Under the pieces are notes generated by a model that was not told the origin of the DNA, did no database searches, and worked only from the letters and a program-made list of their open reading frames with translations. From an uncultured Nocardiaceae bacterium (lineage in GTDB: Bacteria > Actinomycetota > Actinomycetes > Mycobacteriales > Mycobacteriaceae): a stretch of 8,788 bases of DNA. The translations under genes were made by a program, and so were the position numbers. This document shows, piece after piece, positions 1 to 5,998 of the stretch; position 1 is the stretch's first letter; every line of letters starts with the position of its first letter. The DNA lies in contig CAKZIX010000102.1 of the NCBI GenBank assembly GCA_936936565.1, forward strand, positions 1 to 8,788, written 5' to 3'.

Positions 1-1
1 C

Positions 2-247
2 GCCGCCGATGCCGCGCAGGACGCGCAGCCCGCCGACGGCTGGAAAGTTCCTGTGGCGGTGCTCGATTCGCTCATGGCTGATCAGGATTCGGTCGCGGCG
101 GCGACGCGGCTGGCCGAGCCGACGGCACACCGGTGGTTCGACGCCGCCCACCACGGCCTGCGCACCGCGCGCGAGCGCGGCAATCGCAATCGAGCGCTGT
201 ACACCTGCTGTTGCCCGGCGCATTGCCTGCGGGTCGTGCTGCGATAA
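2..247 (+). CDS. C-terminal fragment of an unrecognised protein (5' truncated by window edge)
   Basis: The first 81 sense codons of this frame run open from the window edge to TAA at 245-247. Nearly all third positions are G or C, and the codons (gcg, ctg, gac, gcc, cgc) match the downstream genes, so it is probably the end of a real gene that begins outside the window. I do not recognise the family. The visible part is hydrophilic and probably helical (SVAAATRLAEPTAHRWF), then basic (RTARERGNRNR), and it ends with a cysteine cluster, YTCCCPAHC, seven residues before the terminus. That cluster could bind metal, but no known motif fits it. The gene ends 23 bp before the UDP-glucose dehydrogenase start, so the two are probably co-transcribed. 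It is not dCTP deaminase, the gene I recall upstream of udgA in M. tuberculosis. Confidence 0.5.
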   Translation, partial: AADAAQDAQPADGWKVPVAVLDSLMADQDSVAAATRLAEPTAHRWFDAAHHGLRTARERGNRNRALYTCCCPAHCLRVVLR

Positions 248-270
248 CCGCCGAAAACTACCAATCCACT

Positions 271-1575
271 ATGCGCTGTACTGTCTTCGGGACCGGCTAT
301 CTGGGGGCGACACACGCGGCATGCATGGCCGAACTGGGCCATGACGTGCTCGGTGTGGACGTCGATCCGGGCAAGATCGCCAAGCTGTCGGCGGGTGAGG
401 TTCCGTTCTACGAGCCGGGGCTCACCGAGGTGTTGCAGCGCAACCTGCAGTCGGGCCGGCTGCATTTCACTACGTCGTATGACGAGGCCGCCCGCTTCGC
501 CGACCTGCACGTTCTGGGAGTGGGAACGCCGCAGAAGAAGGGCGAGTACGGCGCCGACCTGAAGTATGTGCACTCGGTCGTCGACGAGCTGACGCCGCGG
601 CTCGACGGGGCGCACGTGATCGTCGGTAAGTCGACGGTTCCGGTGGGCACGGCGTCGGCGCTGGCCGAGCGGGTCACCGGTGACGTCGAGGTCGCGTGGA
701 ATCCGGAGTTCCTGCGCGAGGGTTTCGCGGTCCAGGACACGCTGCGCCCGGATCGTCTGGTCGTCGGCATCGACCAGGAGCGTCCGGGCCGCGCCGAGGC
801 GATGTTGCGCGAGCTGTACGCGGATCTGCTGGCGCACGACATCCCGTTCCTGGTGACGGATCTGGCCACCGCGGAGCTGGTCAAGGTGTCGGCCAATGCG
901 TTCCTGGCCACCAAGATTTCGTTCATCAACGCGGTGGCGGAGGTGTGCGAGGCCACGGGTGCGGATGTGGTTGCGCTCGCCGATGCGCTCGGCTACGACC
1001 AGCGCATCGGGCGCCGGTTCCTCAACGCCGGAATCGGGTTCGGGGGCGGCTGCCTGCCCAAGGACATCCGCGCGTTCATGGCGCGGGCGGGTGAACTGGG
1101 CGCCGACCATGCGCTGACGTTCCTGCGCGAGGTGGACAACATCAACATGCGCCGCCGCGCGAAGGTGGTCGAGTTGGCCACCAAGGCGTGCGGTGGCTCG
1201 CTGCTGGGCGCCAATGTCGCGGTGCTCGGGGCGGCGTTCAAGCCGGAGTCCGACGACGTGCGAGACTCGCCGGCGCTGAATGTGGCGGGCCAGATTCAGC
1301 TGCAGGGCGCCGTGGTGTCGGTGTACGACCCGAAGGCGATGGAGAACTCCCGCAAGGTGTTTCCCACGCTCAACTACGCCACGTCGGTGCTCGACGCGTG
1401 CGCGCGCGCCGATGTGGTGCTGCTGCTCACCGAATGGGCGGAGTTCGCCGCGCTCGAGCCTGCCACGCTGGCCGAGGTGGTGCGCAGCCGGTCGATCGTC
1501 GACGGCCGCAACTGCCTCGACGCTGCCCAATGGCGCGCGGCCGGCTGGACGTACCGCGGTCTCGGTCGGCCCTGA
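271..1575 (+). CDS. udgA: UDP-glucose 6-dehydrogenase (UDP-glucose to UDP-glucuronate)
   Basis: This cytoplasmic enzyme oxidises UDP-glucose twice with NAD+ to give UDP-glucuronate, a precursor for acidic envelope or capsular polysaccharides. The 434-residue length fits the bacterial family. The Rossmann motif GTGYLG is at residues 7-12. The NPEFLREG substrate-binding segment is at 144-151. The lysine/asparagine pair of the KVSANAFLATKISF helix is K205 and N209. The catalytic cysteine is C261 in GFGGGCLPKD, and the C-terminal nucleotide-binding motif AFKPESDDVRDSP includes K324. Every expected active-site residue is present. The ATG at 271 is chosen because the Rossmann strand begins at residue 2, as in homologues. 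The frame stays open upstream to 133, but that extension would overlap the preceding gene and has no family counterpart. No convincing Shine-Dalgarno precedes 271, which fits coupling to the gene ending at 247. The stop codon lies within a TGACGTCA palindrome. Confidence 0.95.
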   Translation: MRCTVFGTGYLGATHAACMAELGHDVLGVDVDPGKIAKLSAGEVPFYEPGLTEVLQRNLQSGRLHFTTSYDEAARFADLHVLGVGTPQKKGEYGADLKYVHSVVDELTPRLDGAHVIVGKSTVPVGTASALAERVTGDVEVAWNPEFLREGFAVQDTLRPDRLVVGIDQERPGRAEAMLRELYADLLAHDIPFLVTDLATAELVKVSANAFLATKISFINAVAEVCEATGADVVALADALGYDQRIGRRFLNAGIGFGGGCLPKDIRAFMARAGELGADHALTFLREVDNINMRRRAKVVELATKACGGSLLGANVAVLGAAFKPESDDVRDSPALNVAGQIQLQGAVVSVYDPKAMENSRKVFPTLNYATSVLDACARADVVLLLTEWAEFAALEPATLAEVVRSRSIVDGRNCLDAAQWRAAGWTYRGLGRP

Positions 1576-1602
1576 CGTCATATAACGGTTTGGGGTTGGC
1601 GT

Positions 1603-1627
1603 GTGAGCTCGCTCGCTCTAAGCTCAC
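1603..1627. other. Inverted repeat downstream of udgA (possible weak terminator)
   Basis: Perfect 7-bp arms, GTGAGCT at 1603-1609 and AGCTCAC at 1621-1627, enclose an 11-base loop 27 bases after the udgA stop. There is no T-run after it, so termination is only a possibility. The rest of the 192-bp gap (1576-1767) shows no promoter I can defend. A TAGACT hexamer at 1687-1692 fits a loose actinobacterial -10 (TANNNT) but has no clear -35. Confidence 0.3.
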
Positions 1628-1767
1628 CGATGAAGGTCGGCAGTGCGGCGGCGCACGTAGCGCTGCTCCCGACGAGATCTGCTGACTAGACTGTGCGCGG
1701 CCTGTGACCGAACGCTGGGTTCTTCGGGGGTTCGGACGCAGACGAGCGTGGACGGGATAAGGCGTAT

Positions 1768-3066
1768 ATGAGTTCGGTACTTGGGGTTTCGGTGGGGGCA
1801 AGCGCCGTTCGCTTGACCCGTCCGGAAGCCGGCGGCTTCGAACTGCAGGCTGTCGATGTGACTATCGACCACCGGTCGGAAGATGTTGCAGCGGAATCCG
1901 TCGGTGTGGCCTTCGCCTCAGGTGCGCCGGTCACGGCCACGGCCATCGCCTACCGCAGCGAGCAGCAGGCACGCGCGATCGAGTCCGCGATGGCGCGGCA
2001 GAACCTGACGAACTTCCAGCTGATCCCGGAGACGACGGCCGTCGTCGAACACCTGCACAGCACCGGAGCGCTGCGCGGCTACGCCACGATCGCCATCTAC
2101 GACCTCGGTAGCTCGGGGTTGACGGTCAGCATCGTCGACACGTCCTCGCGCGCGGTTCTCTACGCCGAGCGCACCACCGAGATCAGCGGCGACTATTTCG
2201 ACACCCTCGTCCGCGAGCAGCAGATCGCCGCGGGGCGCATCAAGCAACCGCAGTCGCGCGACGTGCTCGCGGCGCTCGACGCGCATTGCCGCGACGCCAA
2301 GGAGCAGCTGTCCGAGGGCACCGCGGTGGCCCTACCGTGCGATACCGGCGTGGTGCTCATCTCGCGGGAGAATTTCGACGCACTGATCACGCTGGCGGTG
2401 GAATCCTCGGCGCGGCTCACTCGGGATGTCATCATGCGTTCCGAGCAGCCGGTACAGGCGATCGTCGCCGTCGGCGGCGGCGCACGCATCCCGCTCGTGC
2501 AGCAGATTCTCCGGAATTGGCTGGCCGTGCCGGTGCTGGTGCCGGCCGAGCCGGAGACGGTTGCCGCGCGCGGCGCGTCGCTGCTGGCGCGCCCGGTGGC
2601 GCCGCCGCCGGCCGAGCCGACACCGATGTGGCTGGATCCGGCGCCGCGGGAAAGTCGTCGCCGGGAAATCAGCGGTGCCGGACTCGCGGTGACGGCGCTG
2701 GTGGTGGTCGCCGCCATCGGCATCGGCCTGTGGAACGGCGGTCAGGTGCTCGAGCGCAACGAGTCCGGCGACAGCCCGACCACGACGATCCGCACGACGC
2801 CGCCGCGCACCACCACCATGGAGCCGTCGATCGCGGGGGCGCCGGTGCAGACGATCACGGTGTCGGCGATCGCGACGCCGCCGCCCGCGGTCGCGGAGCC
2901 GGTGCGCTCGACGACGACCACCCCGCCGCCGCCACCGCCGCCGAGTACGCCGGCGCCGAACGTGGTCGAGATTCCGGGGTTGCCGCCCATCACGTTGCCG
3001 ACGTTGCCGCCGCCTCCGCCGCCGCCGACGATTCCGCCGCTGCCGCCGATTTTCCCGCCGCGCTAG
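1768..3066 (+). CDS. Membrane-anchored Hsp70/actin-fold protein with extracytoplasmic proline-rich tail
   Basis: This 432-residue protein has three parts. Residues 1-290 resemble the Hsp70 nucleotide-binding domain: a phosphate-1-like turn GVSVGAS near residue 6, an IPETTAVVEHL segment matching the Hsp70 NEPTAAAL region (E88), a phosphate-2 motif DLGSSG at 112-117, an SGDYFD segment (GG-D-FD in DnaK), and an adenosine motif VGGGARIP at 235-242. A basic stretch RESRRRE precedes one transmembrane helix at about 304-322, which predicts N-inside topology. The last 110 residues are rich in Thr and Pro with PPPPPP runs, so they should cross or reach the cell wall. No substrate-binding domain is present, and the usual phosphate-1 Asp (DLGTT) is replaced (SVGAS). 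It is therefore more likely a sensor or scaffold than a folding chaperone; its role is not known to me. The start has a weak AAGG at 1759-1762. Confidence 0.8.
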   Translation: MSSVLGVSVGASAVRLTRPEAGGFELQAVDVTIDHRSEDVAAESVGVAFASGAPVTATAIAYRSEQQARAIESAMARQNLTNFQLIPETTAVVEHLHSTGALRGYATIAIYDLGSSGLTVSIVDTSSRAVLYAERTTEISGDYFDTLVREQQIAAGRIKQPQSRDVLAALDAHCRDAKEQLSEGTAVALPCDTGVVLISRENFDALITLAVESSARLTRDVIMRSEQPVQAIVAVGGGARIPLVQQILRNWLAVPVLVPAEPETVAARGASLLARPVAPPPAEPTPMWLDPAPRESRRREISGAGLAVTALVVVAAIGIGLWNGGQVLERNESGDSPTTTIRTTPPRTTTMEPSIAGAPVQTITVSAIATPPPAVAEPVRSTTTTPPPPPPPSTPAPNVVEIPGLPPITLPTLPPPPPPPTIPPLPPIFPPR

Positions 3067-3077
3067 CGCTGCACAAA

Positions 3078-3185
3078 CTACGGGCTCGGCACGTCGTAGA
3101 TCTTGGGTGGCGCGGCGCGCGAGAACCCGCCGAACGACGCCGCGCCCACGCCGACATGGTGGATGGTGCGCGGCGGTTGCGCGCT
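3078..3185 (-). other. Coding-like minus-strand stretch ending at TAG, gene remnant or frameshifted yibE tail
   Basis: Read on the minus strand, the bases just past the yibE stop stay open in a different frame and end at TAG (complement of 3078-3080). Of its last 34 sense codons, 31 end in G or C, as expected of a real gene here. The peptide ends GGFSRAAPPKIYDVPSP. No good start codon with a ribosome-binding site lies inside it; a GTG at 3147-3149 would give only 24 residues. The frame is open back to 3270, overlapping the yibE end. Two explanations fit: a one-base indel near 3186 has cut off a natural yibE C-terminus, or this is the remnant of another gene. A chance open stretch in GC-rich DNA is also possible. 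I do not recognise the peptide. Confidence 0.3.
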
Positions 3186-3192
3186 ACCGCGC
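3168..3192. terminator. Short GC-rich hairpin overlapping the yibE stop
   Basis: Arms GCGCGG (3168-3173) and CCGCGC (3187-3192) enclose a 13-base loop in the convergent gap between the Hsp70-like gene and yibE. It could help separate the two transcripts. It has no T-run and such pairs are common at this GC content, so this is a weak call. Confidence 0.2.
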
Positions 3193-4452
3193 GTGCCGCC
3201 CGCCGGACGACGACGTGGCCGGACCGCCGCCGAACGGGCGGGCCAACAGCACAGCGATCGCGGTGGTCAACGGGACCGACAGGGCCAGGGCCACGCCGCC
3301 CACTGCCGACCGGGCGATTTCGATGGCGACGGCGTCGCCGGTGAGTACGTCGGTGATCGAGCGTCCCGCGACGCTGAACAGCAGCAGCAGTGGCAGCGCG
3401 CCGCCCGCGTAAGCGAGCACCAGGGTGTACACCGTGGACGCGATGTGGTCCCGTCCGACGCGCATGGCGGCGCTGAAAATGTCGCGCCGCGTTGCGGTTT
3501 CGTCGATCGCGGCGAGCTCGAACGCCGCGGAGGCCTGGGTGATGGTGACGTCGTTGAGCACGCCGAGCGAGCCGATGATGAAGCCGGCGAGGAGCAGGCC
3601 GGTAACGCTGACGTGCTGCAGGTACGTCTGGACCTGCGTGTTCTGTTCCTCGGACAGGCCGGTGATGTGGGTGAGTTCCAGCGTGACCCAGGACAGCACC
3701 GCGGCCAGGATCATCGACGCCAGCGTCCCCAGCAACGCCGCCGATGTGCGATAGCTGACGCCGTGCGCGAGATACAGCACCGCGAACAAGATCAGCGAGC
3801 CGGACACGAGTGCGACCGGGATGGCGGGTTTGCCGTCGAGGAAGGCGGGCAGCATGAACACCACCAGCACCCCGAAGGCGACGACGATGCCGGCCAGGGC
3901 GCGCAGTCCGCGCCACCGCGCGATGGCGACGATCACGATGGCGAACACCGCGACGATGAGGGTCAGCGGCAGTCCGCGCGCATAGTCGTTGAACGAATAG
4001 ACGGTGGCGCCGCTGGGATCGGTCTGGCGCACCAGGCGGATACTTTCGCCGACCTCGAGATCTGGCTGTCCTGGTCCGGGCGCGATTTCCAGCAGCGTGC
4101 GGGTGCCCGCGTTGGGCCCGGATTCGATGCTGACGAAGCTGCGCCGGCACTCGTAGGACGCGGCCGGTGGCGGCTCCGGATTGCCGGTGAGTACCCGCCC
4201 GGCGGATTGGCTGCCGCAGGGGCCGATGTCCTGCAGCGTGACGGTGCCGGCCTCGGTGACCACAGCGCCGCCGCCGACCGTCTGGAACGGCAGCGGCACC
4301 TCGACGTGTTGTTTGCTGGGCCACAGGGCAATCAGCCCGATCACCGTGAGCAACGCCATCGCAGCGAGAATGCCGACGACGACTTTGCGTGCGGTATCGC
4401 CTATCGCCACCGGTCCGCCGTGGCCGTGCCCGTGTCCGTGACCGTCGCTCAC
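3184..4452 (-). CDS. YibE/F family multi-pass membrane protein with His-rich N-terminus
   Basis: This 422-residue protein belongs to the YibE/F family, integral membrane proteins of unproven biochemical role. A cytoplasmic N-terminal HGHGHGHGG segment (H5, H7, H9, H11) could bind metal. One membrane helix at 24-44 follows, then an outside segment of about 115 residues carrying only two cysteines, C79 and C102, which could form a disulfide. About seven more helices fill the rest. The family signature region, GVLNDVTITQ with D301-Q306, lies between helices. The C-terminus is short and Gly/Ser/Arg-rich (GGGPATSSSGGRHAR), and the last residues may be altered by a frameshift. The start is GTG at 4452, the only one available after an in-frame stop eight bases upstream, and no Shine-Dalgarno is visible. 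A TANNNT hexamer sits 8 bases before it, so the mRNA is probably leaderless. Confidence 0.88.
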   Translation of the reverse strand: MSDGHGHGHGHGGPVAIGDTARKVVVGILAAMALLTVIGLIALWPSKQHVEVPLPFQTVGGGAVVTEAGTVTLQDIGPCGSQSAGRVLTGNPEPPPAASYECRRSFVSIESGPNAGTRTLLEIAPGPGQPDLEVGESIRLVRQTDPSGATVYSFNDYARGLPLTLIVAVFAIVIVAIARWRGLRALAGIVVAFGVLVVFMLPAFLDGKPAIPVALVSGSLILFAVLYLAHGVSYRTSAALLGTLASMILAAVLSWVTLELTHITGLSEEQNTQVQTYLQHVSVTGLLLAGFIIGSLGVLNDVTITQASAAFELAAIDETATRRDIFSAAMRVGRDHIASTVYTLVLAYAGGALPLLLLFSVAGRSITDVLTGDAVAIEIARSAVGGVALALSVPLTTAIAVLLARPFGGGPATSSSGGRHAR

Positions 4453-4466
4453 GAGGGTTCAGCGTA
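4453..4466 (-). promoter_or_regulatory. Probable -10 box for leaderless yibE mRNA
   Basis: On the minus strand TACGCT (complement of 4461-4466) fits the actinobacterial -10 consensus TANNNT and is followed after 8 bases by the GTG start. Transcription would begin at or within a couple of bases of the start codon. The missing Shine-Dalgarno agrees with this. No clear -35 is seen. The same TACGCTGA string precedes the TetR gene. Confidence 0.5.
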
Positions 4467-4512
4467 GTCGGGCAACCGGTGTGCGGCGGTCAGGACACCG
4501 GCCCGCAAACGC

Positions 4513-4546
4513 CGATCGGCCCCTCCCGGTGGGGAGGGGCCGATCG
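4513..4546. terminator. Strong 15-bp hairpin between alaA and yibE
   Basis: The arms CGATCGGCCCCTCCC (4513-4527) and GGGAGGGGCCGATCG (4532-4546) pair perfectly around a GGTG loop. This is the most stable element of the alaA-yibE gap. There is no long T-run on either side, though many actinobacterial terminators lack one. Its place about 60 bp upstream of the yibE start suits termination of minus-strand transcripts from alaA before an independent yibE promoter. Confidence 0.65.
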
Positions 4547-4558
4547 TGACGTTAGAAG

Positions 4559-4595
4559 GGGTGGCGGAGAGCAGGGGGGATGGTCCCCGCCACCC
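4559..4595. repeat. Inverted repeat with nested alternative stem
   Basis: Arms GGGTGGCGG (4559-4567) and CCGCCACCC (4587-4595) pair perfectly over 9 bp around a 19-base loop. Inside it GGGGA (4576-4580) can pair with TCCCC (4584-4588) around TGG. The two pairings share bases 4587-4588, so they compete at the base of the loop. No function can be assigned. Confidence 0.45.
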
Positions 4596-4599
4596 GGTC

Positions 4600-4628
4600 C
4601 TAGCGGCCGAGGGGGGATCGGCGGCTAG
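4600..4628. repeat. Interrupted inverted repeat
   Basis: CTAGC (4600-4604) pairs with GCTAG (4624-4628), and GCCGA (4606-4610) pairs with TCGGC (4618-4622), with one G/G mismatch between the two blocks and a 7-base G-rich loop. It is the third hairpin in the series upstream of yibE. Confidence 0.4.
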
Positions 4629-4631
4629 ACC

Positions 4632-4648
4632 CGGCACCCTTAGTGCCG
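4632..4648. repeat. Small inverted repeat
   Basis: CGGCAC (4632-4637) pairs with GTGCCG (4643-4648) around a 5-base CCTTA loop. It is the fourth hairpin in the series. Taken alone it could be chance. Confidence 0.3.
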
Positions 4649-4687
4649 ATTCCTACTGTACATAACCGGGAGCGAGTGCGCCAGCTA

Positions 4688-4724
4688 GGGGTCAAAACCG
4701 ACTGGAAGTTTGGGTTTTGACCCC
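4688..4724 (-). terminator. 12-bp hairpin downstream of alaA
   Basis: GGGGTCAAAACC (4688-4699) pairs perfectly with GGTTTTGACCCC (4713-4724) around a 13-base loop, starting 29 bases past the alaA stop. It probably ends the tetR-alaA transcript. The loop strand contains CGACTGGAAGTTT, which matches 12 of 13 bases of CGACAGGAAGTTT inside the alaA 3' end (4769-4781), so this region may have arisen by local duplication. Confidence 0.6.
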
Positions 4725-4730
4725 GTCGCT

Positions 4731-4754
4731 ATGGGGGTATCCGGCTATCCCCAT
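4731..4754 (-). repeat. Hairpin overlapping the alaA stop codon
   Basis: ATGGGGGTA (4731-4739) pairs with TATCCCCAT (4746-4754) over 9 bp with one G-T wobble around a 6-base loop. The outer base lies in the alaA TGA stop. Together with the 4688-4724 hairpin it forms a double stem-loop at the 3' end of the alaA message. Confidence 0.45.
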
Positions 4755-5998
4755 CACTGGCTGTAACTCGACAGGAAGTTTCCGAACCGCTCGATCGCCA
4801 CCGCGAGATCGCGTGCCCACGGCAACGTGACGATCCGCAGATGGTCGTGGTTCGGCCAGTTGAAGCCGGTGCCCTGCACCATCAGGATCTTTTCCTGCAG
4901 CAGCAAATCCTGGACCAGCTTCTCGTCGTCGCGGATCTCGTACACCTCGGGATCCAGCCGGGGGAAGCAGTAGAGCGCGCCCTTCGGCTTCACGCACGAC
5001 ACACCGGGAATGGCGTTGAGCCGCTCCCACGCGACATCGCGCTGCTCGAGCAACCGCCCGCCGGGCAGGATCAGGTCGTCGATGCTCTGATGACCACCGA
5101 GGGCCACCTGAATCGCATGCTGCGCAGGCACGTTCGGGCACAACCTGGACGACGCCAGCAGATCGATGCCCTCCAGGAACCCGGCCGCATGATCCTTCGG
5201 GCCGGTGATCGCCAGCCAGCCCGAGCGATATCCCGCGACCCGGTACGCCTTGGACAGCCCGTTGTAGGTGAGGCACAACAGGTCCGGCGCCAGCGTCGCG
5301 ACACTGGTGTGCTTGGCGTCGTCGTAGAGGATCTTGTCGTAGATCTCGTCGGCCAGCAGCAACAGCCGATGCTTGCGCGCGATGTCCACCAGTTGCTGCA
5401 ACACCTCGACGCTGTACACCGCACCGGTCGGGTTGTTCGGATTGATGATCAACAGCGCCTTGGTCTTGTCGGTGATCTTCGACTCGAGGTCGGCGATGTC
5501 GGGCTGCCAGTCGTTGCGCTCGTCACACAGATAGTGCACCGGCGTGCCGCCGGCCAGCGACGTCATGGCCGTCCACAGCGGGTAGTCCGGCGCCGGGATG
5601 AGCACCTCGTCGCCATTGTTCAGCAGCGCCTGCATCGTGATCGTGATCAGCTCGGACACCCCGTTGCCCAGGTAGACGTCGTCGACGTCGAGCGCGGGGA
5701 ACCCGGGAACCAGCTCGTAGCGGGTGACGATGGCGCGCCGCGCCGACAGAATGCCCTTGGATTCGCTGTAACCCTGGGCATAGGGCAGCGCGGCGATGAT
5801 GTCGCGCATGATGACGTCGGGTGCCTCGAAACCGAACGGCGCCGGGTTGCCGATGTTCAGCTTCAGGATGCGATGGCCCTCGGCCTCCAGTCGTGCGGCA
5901 TGCGCGTGCACCGGTCCGCGGATTTCGTAGACGACGTTCTGGAGCTTGGTGGACTGCTCCAGCGGACGCGGTTGCTGATGATGGCTACTCGGGCTCAC
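4754..5998 (-). CDS. alaA: Alanine aminotransferase (AlaA/AlaT-type, PLP-dependent)
   Basis: A cytoplasmic class I aminotransferase of 414 residues that interconverts pyruvate and glutamate with alanine and 2-oxoglutarate. The substrate-loop motif NIGNPAPFGFEAP is at 48-60, NPNNPTG at 186-192, DEIYD with the PLP-nitrogen aspartate D217 and Y220, and the Schiff-base lysine K250 in GLSKAYRVAGYRSGW. As recalled, it is collinear with E. coli AlaA and with M. tuberculosis Rv0337c, annotated aspC (aspartate aminotransferase). AlaA/AlaT specificity is the better reading because of the close AlaA match, but substrate has to be inferred. The start is GTG at 5998; its GTGA overlaps the TetR stop by four bases, which argues for translational coupling. 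A GGACGG lies just before it. The first 16 residues (His/Gln/Pro-rich) vary among homologues. All active-site residues are intact. Confidence 0.93.
   Translation of the reverse strand: MSPSSHHQQPRPLEQSTKLQNVVYEIRGPVHAHAARLEAEGHRILKLNIGNPAPFGFEAPDVIMRDIIAALPYAQGYSESKGILSARRAIVTRYELVPGFPALDVDDVYLGNGVSELITITMQALLNNGDEVLIPAPDYPLWTAMTSLAGGTPVHYLCDERNDWQPDIADLESKITDKTKALLIINPNNPTGAVYSVEVLQQLVDIARKHRLLLLADEIYDKILYDDAKHTSVATLAPDLLCLTYNGLSKAYRVAGYRSGWLAITGPKDHAAGFLEGIDLLASSRLCPNVPAQHAIQVALGGHQSIDDLILPGGRLLEQRDVAWERLNAIPGVSCVKPKGALYCFPRLDPEVYEIRDDEKLVQDLLLQEKILMVQGTGFNWPNHDHLRIVTLPWARDLAVAIERFGNFLSSYSQ

Noticed and set aside
133..270. N-terminal extension of udgA
   Set aside because: It would overlap the preceding gene and add 46 residues before the Rossmann strand, which homologues lack.
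1573..1580. TGACGTCA palindrome at the udgA stop as an operator
   Set aside because: A single 8-base palindrome in GC-rich DNA with no promoter nearby is not enough support.
82..1581. Long minus-strand open frame of 499 codons opposite udgA
   Set aside because: Its translation is a low-complexity Arg/His/Val-rich antisense shadow without domains, while the plus strand has every UDP-glucose dehydrogenase motif.
2286..3344. Plus-strand frame overlapping the Hsp70-like gene
   Set aside because: An Ala/Arg/Gly-rich out-of-frame reading of GC-rich coding DNA.
2990..4467. Long frames on both strands overlapping yibE (2990-4324 minus, 3103-4467 plus)
   Set aside because: Neither yields membrane helices or motifs; only the 3184-4452 frame gives the YibE/F protein.
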